Source of the DNA: Roseobacter denitrificans OCh 114
Lineage (GTDB): Bacteria; Pseudomonadota; Alphaproteobacteria; Rhodobacterales; Rhodobacteraceae
NCBI RefSeq assembly: GCF_000014045.1
Contig: NC_008209.1
Span: forward strand, 3,495,001-3,559,000
Reading direction: 5' to 3'
Length of the DNA: 64,000 bases
The translations under genes were made by a program, and so were the position numbers. This document shows, piece by piece, positions 15,744 to 24,961 of this stretch; the stretch's first letter is position 1; each line of letters starts with the position of its first letter. The notes under the pieces are model-generated. The model was not told the origin of the DNA. It made no database searches and saw only the letters and a list, made by a program, of their open reading frames with translations.

Positions 15744-17603
15744 TCAGGTCTTTTCAGGTGTCAGGAAGTTTCCGAACCGGACCGCAGACCACAGCGCAGC
15801 GGTCGCTGCGACGGCAATCCACGAAACAAGCGGTCCGAAGAACAGGAGTGCAAAGGCCAGCGCCAGACCGATGGGCGCATAACGCGCCTTGCCCTTGCCC
15901 GGGTAACAGGCGCGCGAGATGTGCAGCACGGCAAGGGCCACGAACAGGATCGACTGCGCGGACTCCGCCAACGGGTATCCCGTGCCCAGCAACATCGCAG
16001 GCTGGTAGATGAAGGCGAAGGGGATCACGAAACCGGGCAAGGCCAGCCGGGACGCTTCCACCGCTGTGCGCATCGCCCCTGCCCCGGCAATCGGTGCCGC
16101 GGCAAAAGCGGCCAGCGCCACAGGTGGCGTCACCGCCGACAAAACACCGAAATACAGCACGAACATATGTGTGTGAATGATCGGCACGCCGAGCTTTTGC
16201 AACGCAGGGCCCATCACAAGCACGATGATCAGATAGGCGGGCACCGTCGGCATGCCCATACCCAGGAGCAGACAGGCCAAAGCCATCAGCAGCAGCGACA
16301 CCACCAGTTGCCCATCCGCATAGCTGGCCACCAGAGAGGCAAACCGCAGGCCGACACCGGTGAGGTTCAGAATGCCGATGATGATGCCCACGGCACCCAC
16401 GATCACCACCAACTGCGCGGAGATCATGCCAGCGGAGCGGATGAACCTGAGCCAGGATTGCGCGTCCGTCAGCAGGCTGGGTTTAAGCGCAAAGCCGAAC
16501 ACGACGGCAAAGGCCACGCCGATAAAACCCGCATAAGCCGGCGAAGACCCCCCAACCATGGCCACGACAATAGCCGTCAGGGACAGCATGAAAACAATGA
16601 TTTGCGCAACTTCGCGCCATGCGAAACTCATCTTGGGCTGGTCGGAGATATCAAGGTCCATATCCCGCGCGGCACTTGAGGTCGCCATGAACAGCCCTGT
16701 GTAATACAGGATCGCAGGCACGGCGGCAGCGACACAGATCGTCAGGTAAGGCTCGCCAGTCACATCGGCCATGATAAAGGCAACCGCCCCCATGATCGGT
16801 GGTGTGATCTGCCCTCCGCTTGAAGCCGCGGCCTCCACGGCCCCTGCGAAATGCGCCTTGAAACCGCGCTTCTTGATCAGCGGGATCGTGATGACCCCGG
16901 TGCCGACGACATTGGCCACCGCACTGCCGGAGATCGTGCCGAACAGCCCGCTTGCAATGGTCGCCGCCGCCGCAGGGCCAGACCGCACCCGCCCCGTGGC
17001 CGCCAGTGCCAGCTTTACCAGCACCTTGTCGATCGTCAGAAATTCCAGAATGGCCCCGAAGATGATGAAGATCAGGATGGTTGAAACAACCGTGGCCATG
17101 GGGCGCCCGAATACACCGTCAAAGGAATACCAAAGGACCTGAATCAATTCCTCGGACGTCATGCCCGCATGGCGCATGAAGCCCGGCGCAAACTGCCCGA
17201 AGGCCCCATAAAGCAGTACGAAAGCCGCAACGCCCGCCATGACCATGCCCACGGACCGCCGCGTCAGTTCGATCACGGCGATCAATCCCAGCGTCCCAAG
17301 CCAGATATCCGCCGAGGTCAGAAAATAAAGACCGGTCTCGATTTCTGCGGCGGCGCGAAAATACTGATAGACCGCGAGGCCGAGGAAACCCGCCGTAACA
17401 AGCGCCAACACCCTGCCCAACGGGCTGTTGCTGCGCTCGATCTGCGCCAGCAGAATCAGCAGACCGCCGACCAGCAGCATCCCGACCCGGAGGTAGGATT
17501 CACTGAAAACGCCGAACACAGACACGTAAAACACAACTACGATCACCAGCGCGGATAACGCCAGGTTCAATCCAGCAACTGATTTTGACACGATGTTGTG
17601 CAT
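15744..17603 (-). CDS. TRAP transporter fused permease (4TM/12TM, DctQM-type)
   Basis: A 619-residue inner-membrane protein in which the small (DctQ-like) and large (DctM-like) TRAP permease parts are fused, as is usual for TAXI-type systems. Many hydrophobic segments are visible. The conserved DctM segments GTISGSAVANVVGTG and SSGGQITPPIMGAVAF are present in the middle, and GMGMPTVPAYLIIVL is later. The ATG at 17603 follows GAGGAGGGGAG. It is the first gene of the transporter-sulfatase operon and is divergent from an IclR regulator. Confidence 0.93.
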   Translation of the reverse strand: MHNIVSKSVAGLNLALSALVIVVVFYVSVFGVFSESYLRVGMLLVGGLLILLAQIERSNSPLGRVLALVTAGFLGLAVYQYFRAAAEIETGLYFLTSADIWLGTLGLIAVIELTRRSVGMVMAGVAAFVLLYGAFGQFAPGFMRHAGMTSEELIQVLWYSFDGVFGRPMATVVSTILIFIIFGAILEFLTIDKVLVKLALAATGRVRSGPAAAATIASGLFGTISGSAVANVVGTGVITIPLIKKRGFKAHFAGAVEAAASSGGQITPPIMGAVAFIMADVTGEPYLTICVAAAVPAILYYTGLFMATSSAARDMDLDISDQPKMSFAWREVAQIIVFMLSLTAIVVAMVGGSSPAYAGFIGVAFAVVFGFALKPSLLTDAQSWLRFIRSAGMISAQLVVIVGAVGIIIGILNLTGVGLRFASLVASYADGQLVVSLLLMALACLLLGMGMPTVPAYLIIVLVMGPALQKLGVPIIHTHMFVLYFGVLSAVTPPVALAAFAAAPIAGAGAMRTAVEASRLALPGFVIPFAFIYQPAMLLGTGYPLAESAQSILFVALAVLHISRACYPGKGKARYAPIGLALAFALLFFGPLVSWIAVAATAALWSAVRFGNFLTPEKT

Positions 17604-17671
17604 TGCTCCCCTCCTCCTCAGTGGGCGGTTGCAGCGCTTTTTCCCCCGCGCCGCCCCGCCTCTGAAACAAA

Positions 17672-17681
17672 TATCTAGATA
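17672..17681. promoter_or_regulatory. palindrome TATCTAGATA between TRAP operon and iclR
   Basis: A perfect 10-bp palindrome in the AT-rich centre of the 123-bp divergent spacer, 68 bp before the permease start and 45 bp before the regulator start. The position fits an operator shared by both promoters. IclR-family sites are often short, imperfect palindromes of about this size. Assignment is an inference. Confidence 0.4.
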
Positions 17682-17726
17682 GAAAAGCCGATCCGGTCGA
17701 ACATGCGTTTCACCAGGTGGAATGCG

Positions 17727-18515
17727 ATGACCAAGTTGAACCGCTCTGTCGAGCGCAGCATGAAAATACTCGAAGTCGTTTCCGGTAGCGGCGTGACGTC
17801 ACTGGCTTTTTTGGCCGAACAAACCGGACTGCCGAAGCCCACGATCATGAGAATCTGTGCCACTCCGGTCAACCAAAGGTGGCTCACGCAAAGCCGAAGC
17901 GACAGCCGATACAGGATCGGGTCGCGATTTCCGCGCCTTGGCGCTGCGCCGGCCGCGCTCGACGCTCTGGTCGAGGCGGGCAGTTCGGAAATTGTCCATT
18001 TGTCCGAAGAAACCGGTGTCGGTGTGGATCTTGCAGCAGCAATCGGAAACGGGCGCGTCGAAATCGTCGACACAACCCGAAAATTCTCCGAACATGGTAT
18101 CTTTCCCGACTGTATCGGCTACCGGCCATCGCCGTTTCGCTCGGCTTTGGGATGCGCGTTTCTGGCAGCACTTGGCGCGGATGAAAGGGCTGAGGTCGCC
18201 GCCAAACTGGCTGTGAACACCAAGGGCAAAGACCGAGAGGCCGCCTTGCGCCTGCCAGACAAATTAAGGGAGATCAGGACAAAGGGATATGCCACGCGCG
18301 AATACGGATATTGGGGCCGCGCAGTGGATTATGGCGGCATTCCAAATGCGATCAGCGTGGCCATGCGTGCTGACGGGCGCGCCATCGGGGCGCTCAGTCT
18401 GGTCTGGCTGGCCGAGAGAAACAGCGTTGAGGAGGTCGCCGACGCATATCTTGAGCGGCTCACCGAAGCCGCAGACGCCATAGGTCGGCACTTTGCCTCC
18501 GGCGCTGACATTTAG
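17727..18515 (+). CDS. IclR-family transcriptional regulator
   Basis: A 262-residue IclR-type regulator. The N-terminal winged helix (about 5-60) includes SLAFLAEQTGLPKPTIMRI. The C-terminal effector-binding domain carries RSALGCAFLAAL and a late GALSLVWLAER stretch. The ATG at 17727 has AGGTGG seven bases upstream and is preferred over the ATG at 17703. It is divergent from the TRAP/sulfatase operon and is its probable regulator. An inverted repeat CCCTGAT/ATCAGGG at 18517-18546 just after the stop may help terminate transcription. Confidence 0.88.
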   Translation: MTKLNRSVERSMKILEVVSGSGVTSLAFLAEQTGLPKPTIMRICATPVNQRWLTQSRSDSRYRIGSRFPRLGAAPAALDALVEAGSSEIVHLSEETGVGVDLAAAIGNGRVEIVDTTRKFSEHGIFPDCIGYRPSPFRSALGCAFLAALGADERAEVAAKLAVNTKGKDREAALRLPDKLREIRTKGYATREYGYWGRAVDYGGIPNAISVAMRADGRAIGALSLVWLAERNSVEEVADAYLERLTEAADAIGRHFASGADI

Positions 18516-18687
18516 GCCCTGATGCCGCCTTGCGCTTGGATCAGGGGCTTCCGTGCCTCAGACCACACCGCGCCCGGTTGCTTTCCAGCGCTTTCCAAGG
18601 GCCGACGCACCACTGATGTTTCCTTGCGACGCAATCGCACCGGTGACAACGGCTGTTTTGCCAGTGCCTTCAATCTTTTCGTTTTTC

Positions 18688-19236
18688 TTAGTGCCCTGCT
18701 GGGTCACTGGAGGCACGCGCGCGCGGCTTATCGGCACCATTGCGCAGTGTCTTTGAGGCTTCATCGTCCACCTGCGGCCGGCGCGTCGCGCCCGGCTGCC
18801 CGTCCAGAACATCATGCAGGCGCTCCATCAGCGTGTTCAGCTGATCCCGCTCGGCATCTGAAAATGCGCTCATCAGCGCCTCTTCAAACGACAGGGCCGC
18901 TGGCACGATCCCGTTGAACACATCCAGCCCGGCCTCAGTCACTTCGATCTCGACAAGGCGGTGATCGGCATCGCAGGTGGTTTTTACCAAAAGCCCCGCC
19001 TTTTCCAGCTTGGTTACCGCACGGCTGACGCTCGGTTTGTCCAGATAGACACTGTCGTGAATTTCGCGAACAGACATCTTTTCGCGCCGCGCAACATGGA
19101 CCAGTACCCGCCACTCCGGCGTCGAAAGCCCGTATTCCGCGCCATAGACCTTCGAGAGCATCTTGGAGACGCGCGATGACAGCACCGACAGTTTGTAAGG
19201 CAGGAATTCAGACAGGTTGAAATCACTTGAGGTCAT
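18688..19236 (-). CDS. MarR-family transcriptional regulator of the homogentisate operon
   Basis: A 182-residue winged-helix regulator of the MarR family. The recognition region MSVREIHDSVYLDKPSVSRAV (about 55-75) is followed by the wing segment KTTCDADHRLVEIEVTEAG. Members usually repress aromatic catabolism genes and release DNA on binding the substrate. It is divergent from hmgA, with two copies of a 16-bp element between them. The ATG at 19236 starts MTSSDFNLSEF; a longer reading from 19266 has a weaker start. The C-terminal tail (about 145-182) is polar and probably disordered. Confidence 0.87.
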   Translation of the reverse strand: MTSSDFNLSEFLPYKLSVLSSRVSKMLSKVYGAEYGLSTPEWRVLVHVARREKMSVREIHDSVYLDKPSVSRAVTKLEKAGLLVKTTCDADHRLVEIEVTEAGLDVFNGIVPAALSFEEALMSAFSDAERDQLNTLMERLHDVLDGQPGATRRPQVDDEASKTLRNGADKPRARASSDPAGH

Positions 19237-19258
19237 GTAAATCCGCCACCTTCGATTT

Positions 19259-19321
19259 CGTTGCATATGAAATGATCTTGACTCATTCTGGCACGGAATG
19301 GTAATCGTTGCAAGTGAAACG
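19259..19321. promoter_or_regulatory. hmgA promoter with two repeated MarR-type operator candidates
   Basis: The element CGTTGCANNTGAAANG occurs twice, at 19259-19274 and 19306-19321, 47 bp apart. The second copy has perfect TCGTT/AACGA arms. Between them, TTGACT at 19278-19283 and GTAATC at 19301-19306 are separated by 17 bp and look like -35 and -10 boxes for hmgA. The first copy touches the upstream edge of the -35 box and the second overlaps the -10 box, so a repressor bound to both would block transcription. Confidence 0.6.
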
Positions 19322-19404
19322 AATTTGACCCACCCGTCAAAGCCGGTTTAAACGCACCGTCACTCGCATCGGTGCCGACCACATAAAACGTGAGGAGACA
19401 TGCC

Positions 19405-20754
19405 ATGAAAGACCTAGATATCGCGCCTCTTGTCCAGGCTGATGGCGGGCTGACGAATCCTGGCTACATGCCCGGATTTGGCAATGATTTCGAGACCGAA
19501 GCCCTGCCCGGCGCCTTGCCTCAGGGCATGAACAGCCCGCAAAAATGCAATTATGGGCTATATGGCGAGCAGCTTTCCGGCACCGCCTTTACCGATGTGC
19601 GCCCCGAGCGCACGTGGTGTTATCGCATCCGCCCGTCGGTCAAGCACTCCCACCGCTATGAGAGGATTGACCTGCCGCATTTCCGCTCTGCGCCCGACAT
19701 CCATCCGGATGTGACGTCACTGGGCCAATACCGCTGGGATCCGATCCCGCATACGGATGAGCCACTGACATGGCTGACGGGCATGCGCACCATGACGACG
19801 GCGGGTGATGTGAACACACAGGTGGGCATGGCCTCCCACGTTTATCTCGTGACCCAATCCATGCAGGACGCCTATTTCTTCTCTGCGGACAGCGAGATGC
19901 TTGTCTTGCCCCAGGAAGGCCGCCTGCGTTTCGCGACCGAATTGGGGATCATCGACCTTGAACCCAAGGAAATCGCGATCATCCCGCGTGGTCTGGTTTA
20001 CCGTGTGGAATTGCTGGACGGGCCTGCGCGCGGCTTTGTCTGTGAAAACTACGGCCAGAAGTTCGAACTGCCGGGCCGCGGCCCCATCGGTGCCAACTGC
20101 ATGGCCAACCCGCGCGATTTCAAGGCACCGGTTGCCGCCTTTGAGGACCGCGAAGTGCCCTCAACCGTCACGGTCAAGTGGTGTGGGCAGTTTCACCAGA
20201 CCAAGATCGGGCAAAGCCCGCTCGACGTGGTGGCCTGGCACGGCAACTACGCGCCCTACAAATACGATCTGCGCAATTATTGCCCAGTCGGTGCGATCCT
20301 GTTTGACCACCCCGACCCGTCGATTTTCACGGTTCTCACCGCACCTTCTGGTCAACCCGGCACGGCGAATATCGACTTTGTGCTCTTCCGCGAGCGCTGG
20401 ATGGTGATGGAGGATACCTTCCGCCCGCCTTGGTATCACAAGAATATCATGTCCGAGCTGATGGGCAATATCTATGGCGAGTATGACGCCAAACCGCAGG
20501 GTTTTGTGCCCGGCGGGATCAGCCTCCACAACATGATGCTGCCCCATGGCCCTGACCGCGAAGCCTTTGAGAAAGCTTCCAACGCCAACCTCGGCCCGGA
20601 CAAGCTGCACAACACCATGTCCTTCATGTTCGAGACCCGCTTCCCCCAGCAACTGACCCAGTTCGCGGGCAAGGAAGCGCCGCTGCAGGACGATTACATC
20701 AATTGCTGGGCGGACATCGAAAAGAAATTCGACGGCACGCCGGGCAAGAAGTAA
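19405..20754 (+). CDS. hmgA: homogentisate 1,2-dioxygenase
   Basis: A 449-residue non-haem Fe(II) ring-cleavage dioxygenase that opens homogentisate to 4-maleylacetoacetate, the central step of tyrosine and phenylalanine breakdown. Iron ligands are recognisable as the His and Glu six residues apart in [14 protein letters not shown] and the His in LPHGPD. Early segments [20 protein letters not shown] and EQLSGTAFT are typical. The ATG at 19405 has GAGGAG seven bases upstream. It heads a three-gene operon with maiA 5 bp downstream. Confidence 0.97.
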   Translation: MKDLDIAPLVQADGGLTNPGYMPGFGNDFETEALPGALPQGMNSPQKCNYGLYGEQLSGTAFTDVRPERTWCYRIRPSVKHSHRYERIDLPHFRSAPDIHPDVTSLGQYRWDPIPHTDEPLTWLTGMRTMTTAGDVNTQVGMASHVYLVTQSMQDAYFFSADSEMLVLPQEGRLRFATELGIIDLEPKEIAIIPRGLVYRVELLDGPARGFVCENYGQKFELPGRGPIGANCMANPRDFKAPVAAFEDREVPSTVTVKWCGQFHQTKIGQSPLDVVAWHGNYAPYKYDLRNYCPVGAILFDHPDPSIFTVLTAPSGQPGTANIDFVLFRERWMVMEDTFRPPWYHKNIMSELMGNIYGEYDAKPQGFVPGGISLHNMMLPHGPDREAFEKASNANLGPDKLHNTMSFMFETRFPQQLTQFAGKEAPLQDDYINCWADIEKKFDGTPGKK

Positions 20755-20759
20755 GCGCC

Positions 20760-21395
20760 ATGCTGACGCTCTATTCCTATTGGCGATCCACCACATCCTA
20801 CCGGGTGCGGGTGGCGCTGAACCTCAAGGGGCTGTCTTATCGGACAGTCCCGGTGGACCTTGTGGCGGGCGATCAGCGCAGACCGGATTACGTGGCGTTG
20901 AACCCGGTCCAAGGGGTGCCCACACTGGTGCTGGAGGACGGCACCGCGCTGACGCAATCGCTCGCGATCCTCGACTATCTGGATCACGTCGTGCCTGACC
21001 CCGCCCTGCTGCCAAGCGATCCCCTGCTTCGGGCCAAGGTGCAGGCGGCGGCGCAGATCATCGCGCTCGACATTCACCCCGTGAACAACCTGAAGGTCAT
21101 GAACCGCCTGAAATCCGAACACGGGGCGAGCGCCGATCAAGGCATCGAATGGATGCGCCACTGGATGACGCAAGGTTTCCACGCCTATCAGGCGCTGCTG
21201 CCCGATGGCCCCGCCTACAGCTTCTCGGACACGCCGCTGCTTTGCGACATCTGCCTTGTTGCGCAGCTTTATAACGCACACCGCTGGGGCGTGGACATGA
21301 CGCCCTTTGCCCGCCTGCTTGAGATCGAAGAACAGGCCCTGAAACTGCCGGCTTTCGATGCCGCACGCCCCGAAAACCAGCCAGACGCCACCTGA
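20760..21395 (+). CDS. maiA: maleylacetoacetate isomerase
   Basis: A 211-residue zeta-class glutathione transferase that isomerises maleylacetoacetate to fumarylacetoacetate with glutathione. The signature YSYWRSTTSYRVRVALN with the catalytic Ser lies at residues 4-20, and VPTLVLEDGTALTQSLAIL is the glutathione-binding region. It starts 5 bp after the hmgA stop and ends 10 bp before fahA, so all three genes are co-transcribed. Confidence 0.96.
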   Translation: MLTLYSYWRSTTSYRVRVALNLKGLSYRTVPVDLVAGDQRRPDYVALNPVQGVPTLVLEDGTALTQSLAILDYLDHVVPDPALLPSDPLLRAKVQAAAQIIALDIHPVNNLKVMNRLKSEHGASADQGIEWMRHWMTQGFHAYQALLPDGPAYSFSDTPLLCDICLVAQLYNAHRWGVDMTPFARLLEIEEQALKLPAFDAARPENQPDAT

Positions 21396-21405
21396 AGGAC
21401 AAACG

Positions 21406-22656
21406 ATGACACAACTTCTCCGCTCTTGGGTCGAAAGCGCCAATGCGCCCGACACCGACTTCCCGCTCAACAACCTGCCCTATGGGGCTTTCCGTGTCGG
21501 TGACAGCGACCTGCATGCAGGTGTCGCGATTGGCGCGCGCATCCTCGATGTAACCGCCCTTGTACAGGCCGGTCTGCTTGACCTGCCCGAAACCGGCGTT
21601 TTTGCCCGTGGCACATGGAATGACTTCATGGCACTGGGTTCGGATGTCTGGGCCAGTTTCCGTGCGCACCTGACGGCCGCTCTGGCAGAAGGTGCGGCGC
21701 AGCAATCGGACCTTGAGCCACATTTGGTTGCCATGGCCGATGCCAAGCTCGAGATGCCCTTCATCGTGACGGAATTCACCGACTTCTATGCGGGACGTCA
21801 CCATGCGTTCAACGTCGGATCGCTGTTCCGCGATCCGGCCAATGCCCTGCCGCCCAACTGGTTGCATATCCCGATCGGGTATAACGGTCGCGCATCGTCG
21901 GTCGTGGTCAGCGGCACGGACATCACCCGCCCCAACGGACAGTTGAAAGCACCGGACGCGGAGATGCCGGTGTTCGAGGCGTCCAAGCGCTTCGATCTGG
22001 AACTTGAGATGGGCGCGATTGTTGGCAAGCCCTCGAAAGGTCGCGTCAGCGTGCAAGAGGCCGACGACATGATCTTCGGCTACGTTCTTCTCAACGACTG
22101 GTCCGCGCGCGACATTCAGGCCTGGGAATACCAGCCGCTTGGCCCGTTTCAGGCCAAGGCAACCGCGACCACCATCAGCCCGTGGATCGTGACCAAAGCC
22201 GCACTTGAGCCCTTCCGCGCCTCGACCCCGCCGCGCGAAAAGGAACTGCTGCCATACCTCGCAGAAACGGGCCCGATGCTCTATGATATCGACCTCGAAG
22301 TGGGCCTCGCCCCAGAAGGCAAATCGGAAACCATCCTGTCGCGCACGAATTACAACGTGATGTATTACTCCGCAGCCCAGCAACTGACCCACCACACCAC
22401 CAGCGGCTGCCCGATGCGGGTTGGCGATCTGCTCGGTTCCGGCACGATTTCCGGCCCTGAAAAGGAAAACCGCGGCAGCCTGCTGGAACTGAGCTGGGCG
22501 GGTAAGGAACCGCTGACGCTGGACACGGGCGAGACCCGCACGTTTCTGGAAGACGGAGACACGCTGACCCTGCGCGGTGCCGCCAAAGGCGACGGATACC
22601 GGATCGGCTTTGGCGACTGCACAGGCACCCTGCGCCCAGCATCCGCGCTGGATTGA
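21406..22656 (+). CDS. fahA: fumarylacetoacetase
   Basis: A 416-residue FAH-fold hydrolase that splits fumarylacetoacetate into fumarate and acetoacetate, completing homogentisate degradation. The metal and active-site region TEFTDFYAGRHHAFNVGSLF and the LLNDWSARDIQAWEYQPLG segment are characteristic of true fumarylacetoacetases. The ATG at 21406 follows GAAGGAC; a reading from 21358 would overlap maiA. It is the last gene of the operon. Confidence 0.96.
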   Translation: MTQLLRSWVESANAPDTDFPLNNLPYGAFRVGDSDLHAGVAIGARILDVTALVQAGLLDLPETGVFARGTWNDFMALGSDVWASFRAHLTAALAEGAAQQSDLEPHLVAMADAKLEMPFIVTEFTDFYAGRHHAFNVGSLFRDPANALPPNWLHIPIGYNGRASSVVVSGTDITRPNGQLKAPDAEMPVFEASKRFDLELEMGAIVGKPSKGRVSVQEADDMIFGYVLLNDWSARDIQAWEYQPLGPFQAKATATTISPWIVTKAALEPFRASTPPREKELLPYLAETGPMLYDIDLEVGLAPEGKSETILSRTNYNVMYYSAAQQLTHHTTSGCPMRVGDLLGSGTISGPEKENRGSLLELSWAGKEPLTLDTGETRTFLEDGDTLTLRGAAKGDGYRIGFGDCTGTLRPASALD

Positions 22657-22851
22657 AACGACGCGCCGACCCGCGCGACGCCGTCCGACGAGACAGTGCT
22701 CGGTGGTCGCAAGCCCACCGCGCGCTACCCGTTTAACAAACCCGCATGACGCCGACTGGCCATGCAAAACACACAGTGCAAGAAGGAAAGGAGGCAAGGA
22801 ACAATTACAAAGCCGACGTTTTCCCGGCGGCATCTCGCGAGTTGGGTCTTA

Positions 22852-23073
22852 ATGAGAAAAGAACCATCATCAGCGCGAAAATTCATCAGATGATGGCGGC
22901 TTGCGCCAACCTGCTTTTGTGCGGGGGCTGTTTCCGCATCGCCACACGAACCACCGGATTACACGGCCCTGAACGAGGCCATCGCCACATCGGTTTTCGC
23001 TATGCGGCGGATCTTGAGCCACAACCAAGCGCGCGCGTATCACGCGACCCCGCGCCACCAACGACACACCTAA
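22852..23073 (+). pseudogene. possible broken small secreted-protein gene with an in-frame TGA
   Basis: Within the 437-bp gap between fahA and cytochrome b561, one frame starts ATG at 22852, meets TGA at codon 14 (22891-22893), and continues open to TAA at 23071. After the TGA it reads LAPTCFCAGAVSASPHEPPD and onward to IATSVFAMRRILSHNQARAY, about 59 codons. This resembles a signal-peptide end followed by a short mature region. It could be a decayed gene or chance. The remainder of the gap shows nothing I recognise. Confidence 0.25.
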
Positions 23074-23093
23074 TTCGAAACAGAGGAGCCAGA

Positions 23094-23633
23094 ATGCCAC
23101 GATTTTTCGACACCCCTGAACGGTACAGCCTCATTTCCCGGAGCCTCCATTGGGGCATGGCCCTGCTCTTCGCGATGCAATTTGTCACCTCGGCGACCCG
23201 CTGGGCCCTGCCCCGCGAAGACCCCATACGCGAATTTTTCTGGGCCTATCACGCACCTATCGGCACCACGCTGTTTCTGCTCGTGCTGTTGCGCGGTCTC
23301 TGGGGGCTGATCAACATGCACCGCCGCCCTGCACATGGCTCAGGCCTGATCGGGCGCATGGCACGTGTGGGGCATCTGGCGATCTATGCGCTTATGGTGA
23401 TTGTTCCCACACTCCGCCTGATTGCCGCGGCAGGCAGCACCCGAGGCTTCAGCTATCTGGGCGTTGAAATCTTTGCCGCGCGTGAGACTGAAATCGCGTG
23501 GATGGATGCAATGGCCGAATGGCATGGGGAACTGGGCTGGATCCTCGGCCTGCTCGTTCTGGGCCATATCGCGATGGCGGTCGGCTGGCATCATTTTATC
23601 AAACGCGATGGCACCTTGCAGCGTATGACCTGA
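23094..23633 (+). CDS. cytochrome b561-family protein
   Basis: A 179-residue integral membrane cytochrome of the CybB/b561 type with four predicted transmembrane segments. Haem-ligand histidines are expected in SLHWGMALLFAMQF near the start, WAYHAPIGTTLFLLVLLRG, and LGHIAMAVGWHHFIKRDG near the end. It would shuttle electrons between quinol and periplasmic partners, or act as a superoxide:quinone oxidoreductase as known for E. coli CybB. The ATG at 23094 follows AGAGGAG. It stands alone, with the repeat element downstream. Confidence 0.9.
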   Translation: MPRFFDTPERYSLISRSLHWGMALLFAMQFVTSATRWALPREDPIREFFWAYHAPIGTTLFLLVLLRGLWGLINMHRRPAHGSGLIGRMARVGHLAIYALMVIVPTLRLIAAAGSTRGFSYLGVEIFAARETEIAWMDAMAEWHGELGWILGLLVLGHIAMAVGWHHFIKRDGTLQRMT

Positions 23634-23670
23634 GCGATGCCCCTGTCACAAAGGTCAGGCAGCACACACT

Positions 23671-23776
23671 GAAGCGCCATGCGAAAAACCGCGATCACGT
23701 AACGCTGCCTGAAATCAAGGATTGCAACGCGTTACGTGATACCTGATGTTTCAGGTGCTTCATCAGACGCTCTAAG
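23671..23776 (+). repeat. dispersed hairpin repeat, copy A
   Basis: About 105 bp, matched in reverse orientation by 57918-58024 with roughly 15 differences over 104 aligned positions, counted by eye. It contains a perfect 12-bp inverted repeat ATCACGTAACGC (23694-23705) / GCGTTACGTGAT (23729-23740) with a 23-base loop that itself has a short inner stem. It lies between the convergent genes for cytochrome b561 and pabB. It may be a REP-like element or a bidirectional transcription end point. Confidence 0.75.
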
Positions 23777-23831
23777 CCGCTGATAACAGGCCGCCTTGCG
23801 CCGGATGCGCGGTTCAATCACGATGCAGCCG

Positions 23832-24959
23832 TCAGACAGCATAGCGGGATTTCAGGATCGCTTCCGCGTATTCGTCACCCACGCTGCTGTCATGGACGAC
23901 CCCGCCCCCGACGTTGAGCGTGGCCGTTCCGTCCTCGTTACAGATGACTGTCCTGATGGCGACGTTAAATTCCATCGCACCATTGGGGGCAATCCAGCCG
24001 ATCGAGCCGCAATAGGCACCCCGCGCCCCGTTCTCAAGCGCGCGGATGATCTGCATCGCCCTGATCTTTGGCGCGCCGGTGATCGAGCCGCAGGGAAACA
24101 AGGCCTCGAATATATCATGCAGCGTGGTACCGGGTAAAATCTGCGCAGTGACGCGTGACGTCATCTGGTGCAGGGTGGCATAGGTTTCAACCTTGAACAG
24201 GTCCGGCACCTTGACGCTGCCCACCTTGGCCAGTTTGCTCACATCATTGCGCAGCAGATCGACAATCATCAGATTTTCCGCCTGATTCTTTTCAGAGCCC
24301 CGCAGCCATGCCCTTTGCCGGCTGTCCGCTTGCGGGGTGGCTCCGCGTGCGGCGGTTCCCTTCATCGGCTTGGTTTCAAAATGGCCACTGTCGTCGATGG
24401 TAAAAAACAATTCAGGTGAGCGGGACAACAGCACAGGCCCCCCCAAATCAACGAAAGCGCCATGCGGCACCGGTTGTTTGGCACACAGATCCCGGTAAAG
24501 CGCGATCGGCGGCGCGTCATATCGGGCGGTCAGCGGAAAGGTGAGATTGGCCTGATAAACATCACCGGCCGAGATGAAATCCTGAACCGCGCAAAAGGCG
24601 GTGTTGTATTGTGCTTCATCCCATACAGGTTCCAGATCCCGCAGGCGCGCGGGCACCTGCGGGTGATCAAACTGGGCCTGGGATGGCGCCTCAAAAACAC
24701 CGAAACACAGCAGCGGCACGGTTCGGTTGTCCGGCATCAGATCGCTCAGTTTATGCGAAAACACATAGCCGAGCTCATAACTGGCATATCCCGCCAGCCA
24801 ATGACCTTGCGCCCTTGCCTGCTCCATCGCGGCAAAGGCTGCGGCCACGTCTTCGGGCGCATCCGCGCGGATCGTTTGAATAGGATCGACAAATGCGCTG
24901 GCCCCCGCGAGCGGGCCATTGTCAAAAATCACCTGTCGTGGGGCAGCACGGCTGGCCAA
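23832..24959 (-). CDS. pabB: aminodeoxychorismate synthase component I
   Basis: A 375-residue chorismate-binding enzyme that aminates chorismate to 4-amino-4-deoxychorismate for folate synthesis. The motif PMKGTAARG carries the lysine expected of PabB (anthranilate synthase has Ala there), and GSITGAPKIRAMQII is the shared chorismate-binding signature. The start is uncertain: TTG at 24959 gives the full frame; GTG at 24932 would give the more conventional beginning VIFDNGP. The upstream Dabb gene ends 2 bp before the TTG. Confidence 0.93.
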   Translation of the reverse strand: MASRAAPRQVIFDNGPLAGASAFVDPIQTIRADAPEDVAAAFAAMEQARAQGHWLAGYASYELGYVFSHKLSDLMPDNRTVPLLCFGVFEAPSQAQFDHPQVPARLRDLEPVWDEAQYNTAFCAVQDFISAGDVYQANLTFPLTARYDAPPIALYRDLCAKQPVPHGAFVDLGGPVLLSRSPELFFTIDDSGHFETKPMKGTAARGATPQADSRQRAWLRGSEKNQAENLMIVDLLRNDVSKLAKVGSVKVPDLFKVETYATLHQMTSRVTAQILPGTTLHDIFEALFPCGSITGAPKIRAMQIIRALENGARGAYCGSIGWIAPNGAMEFNVAIRTVICNEDGTATLNVGGGVVHDSSVGDEYAEAILKSRYAV

Positions 24960-24961
24960 GT

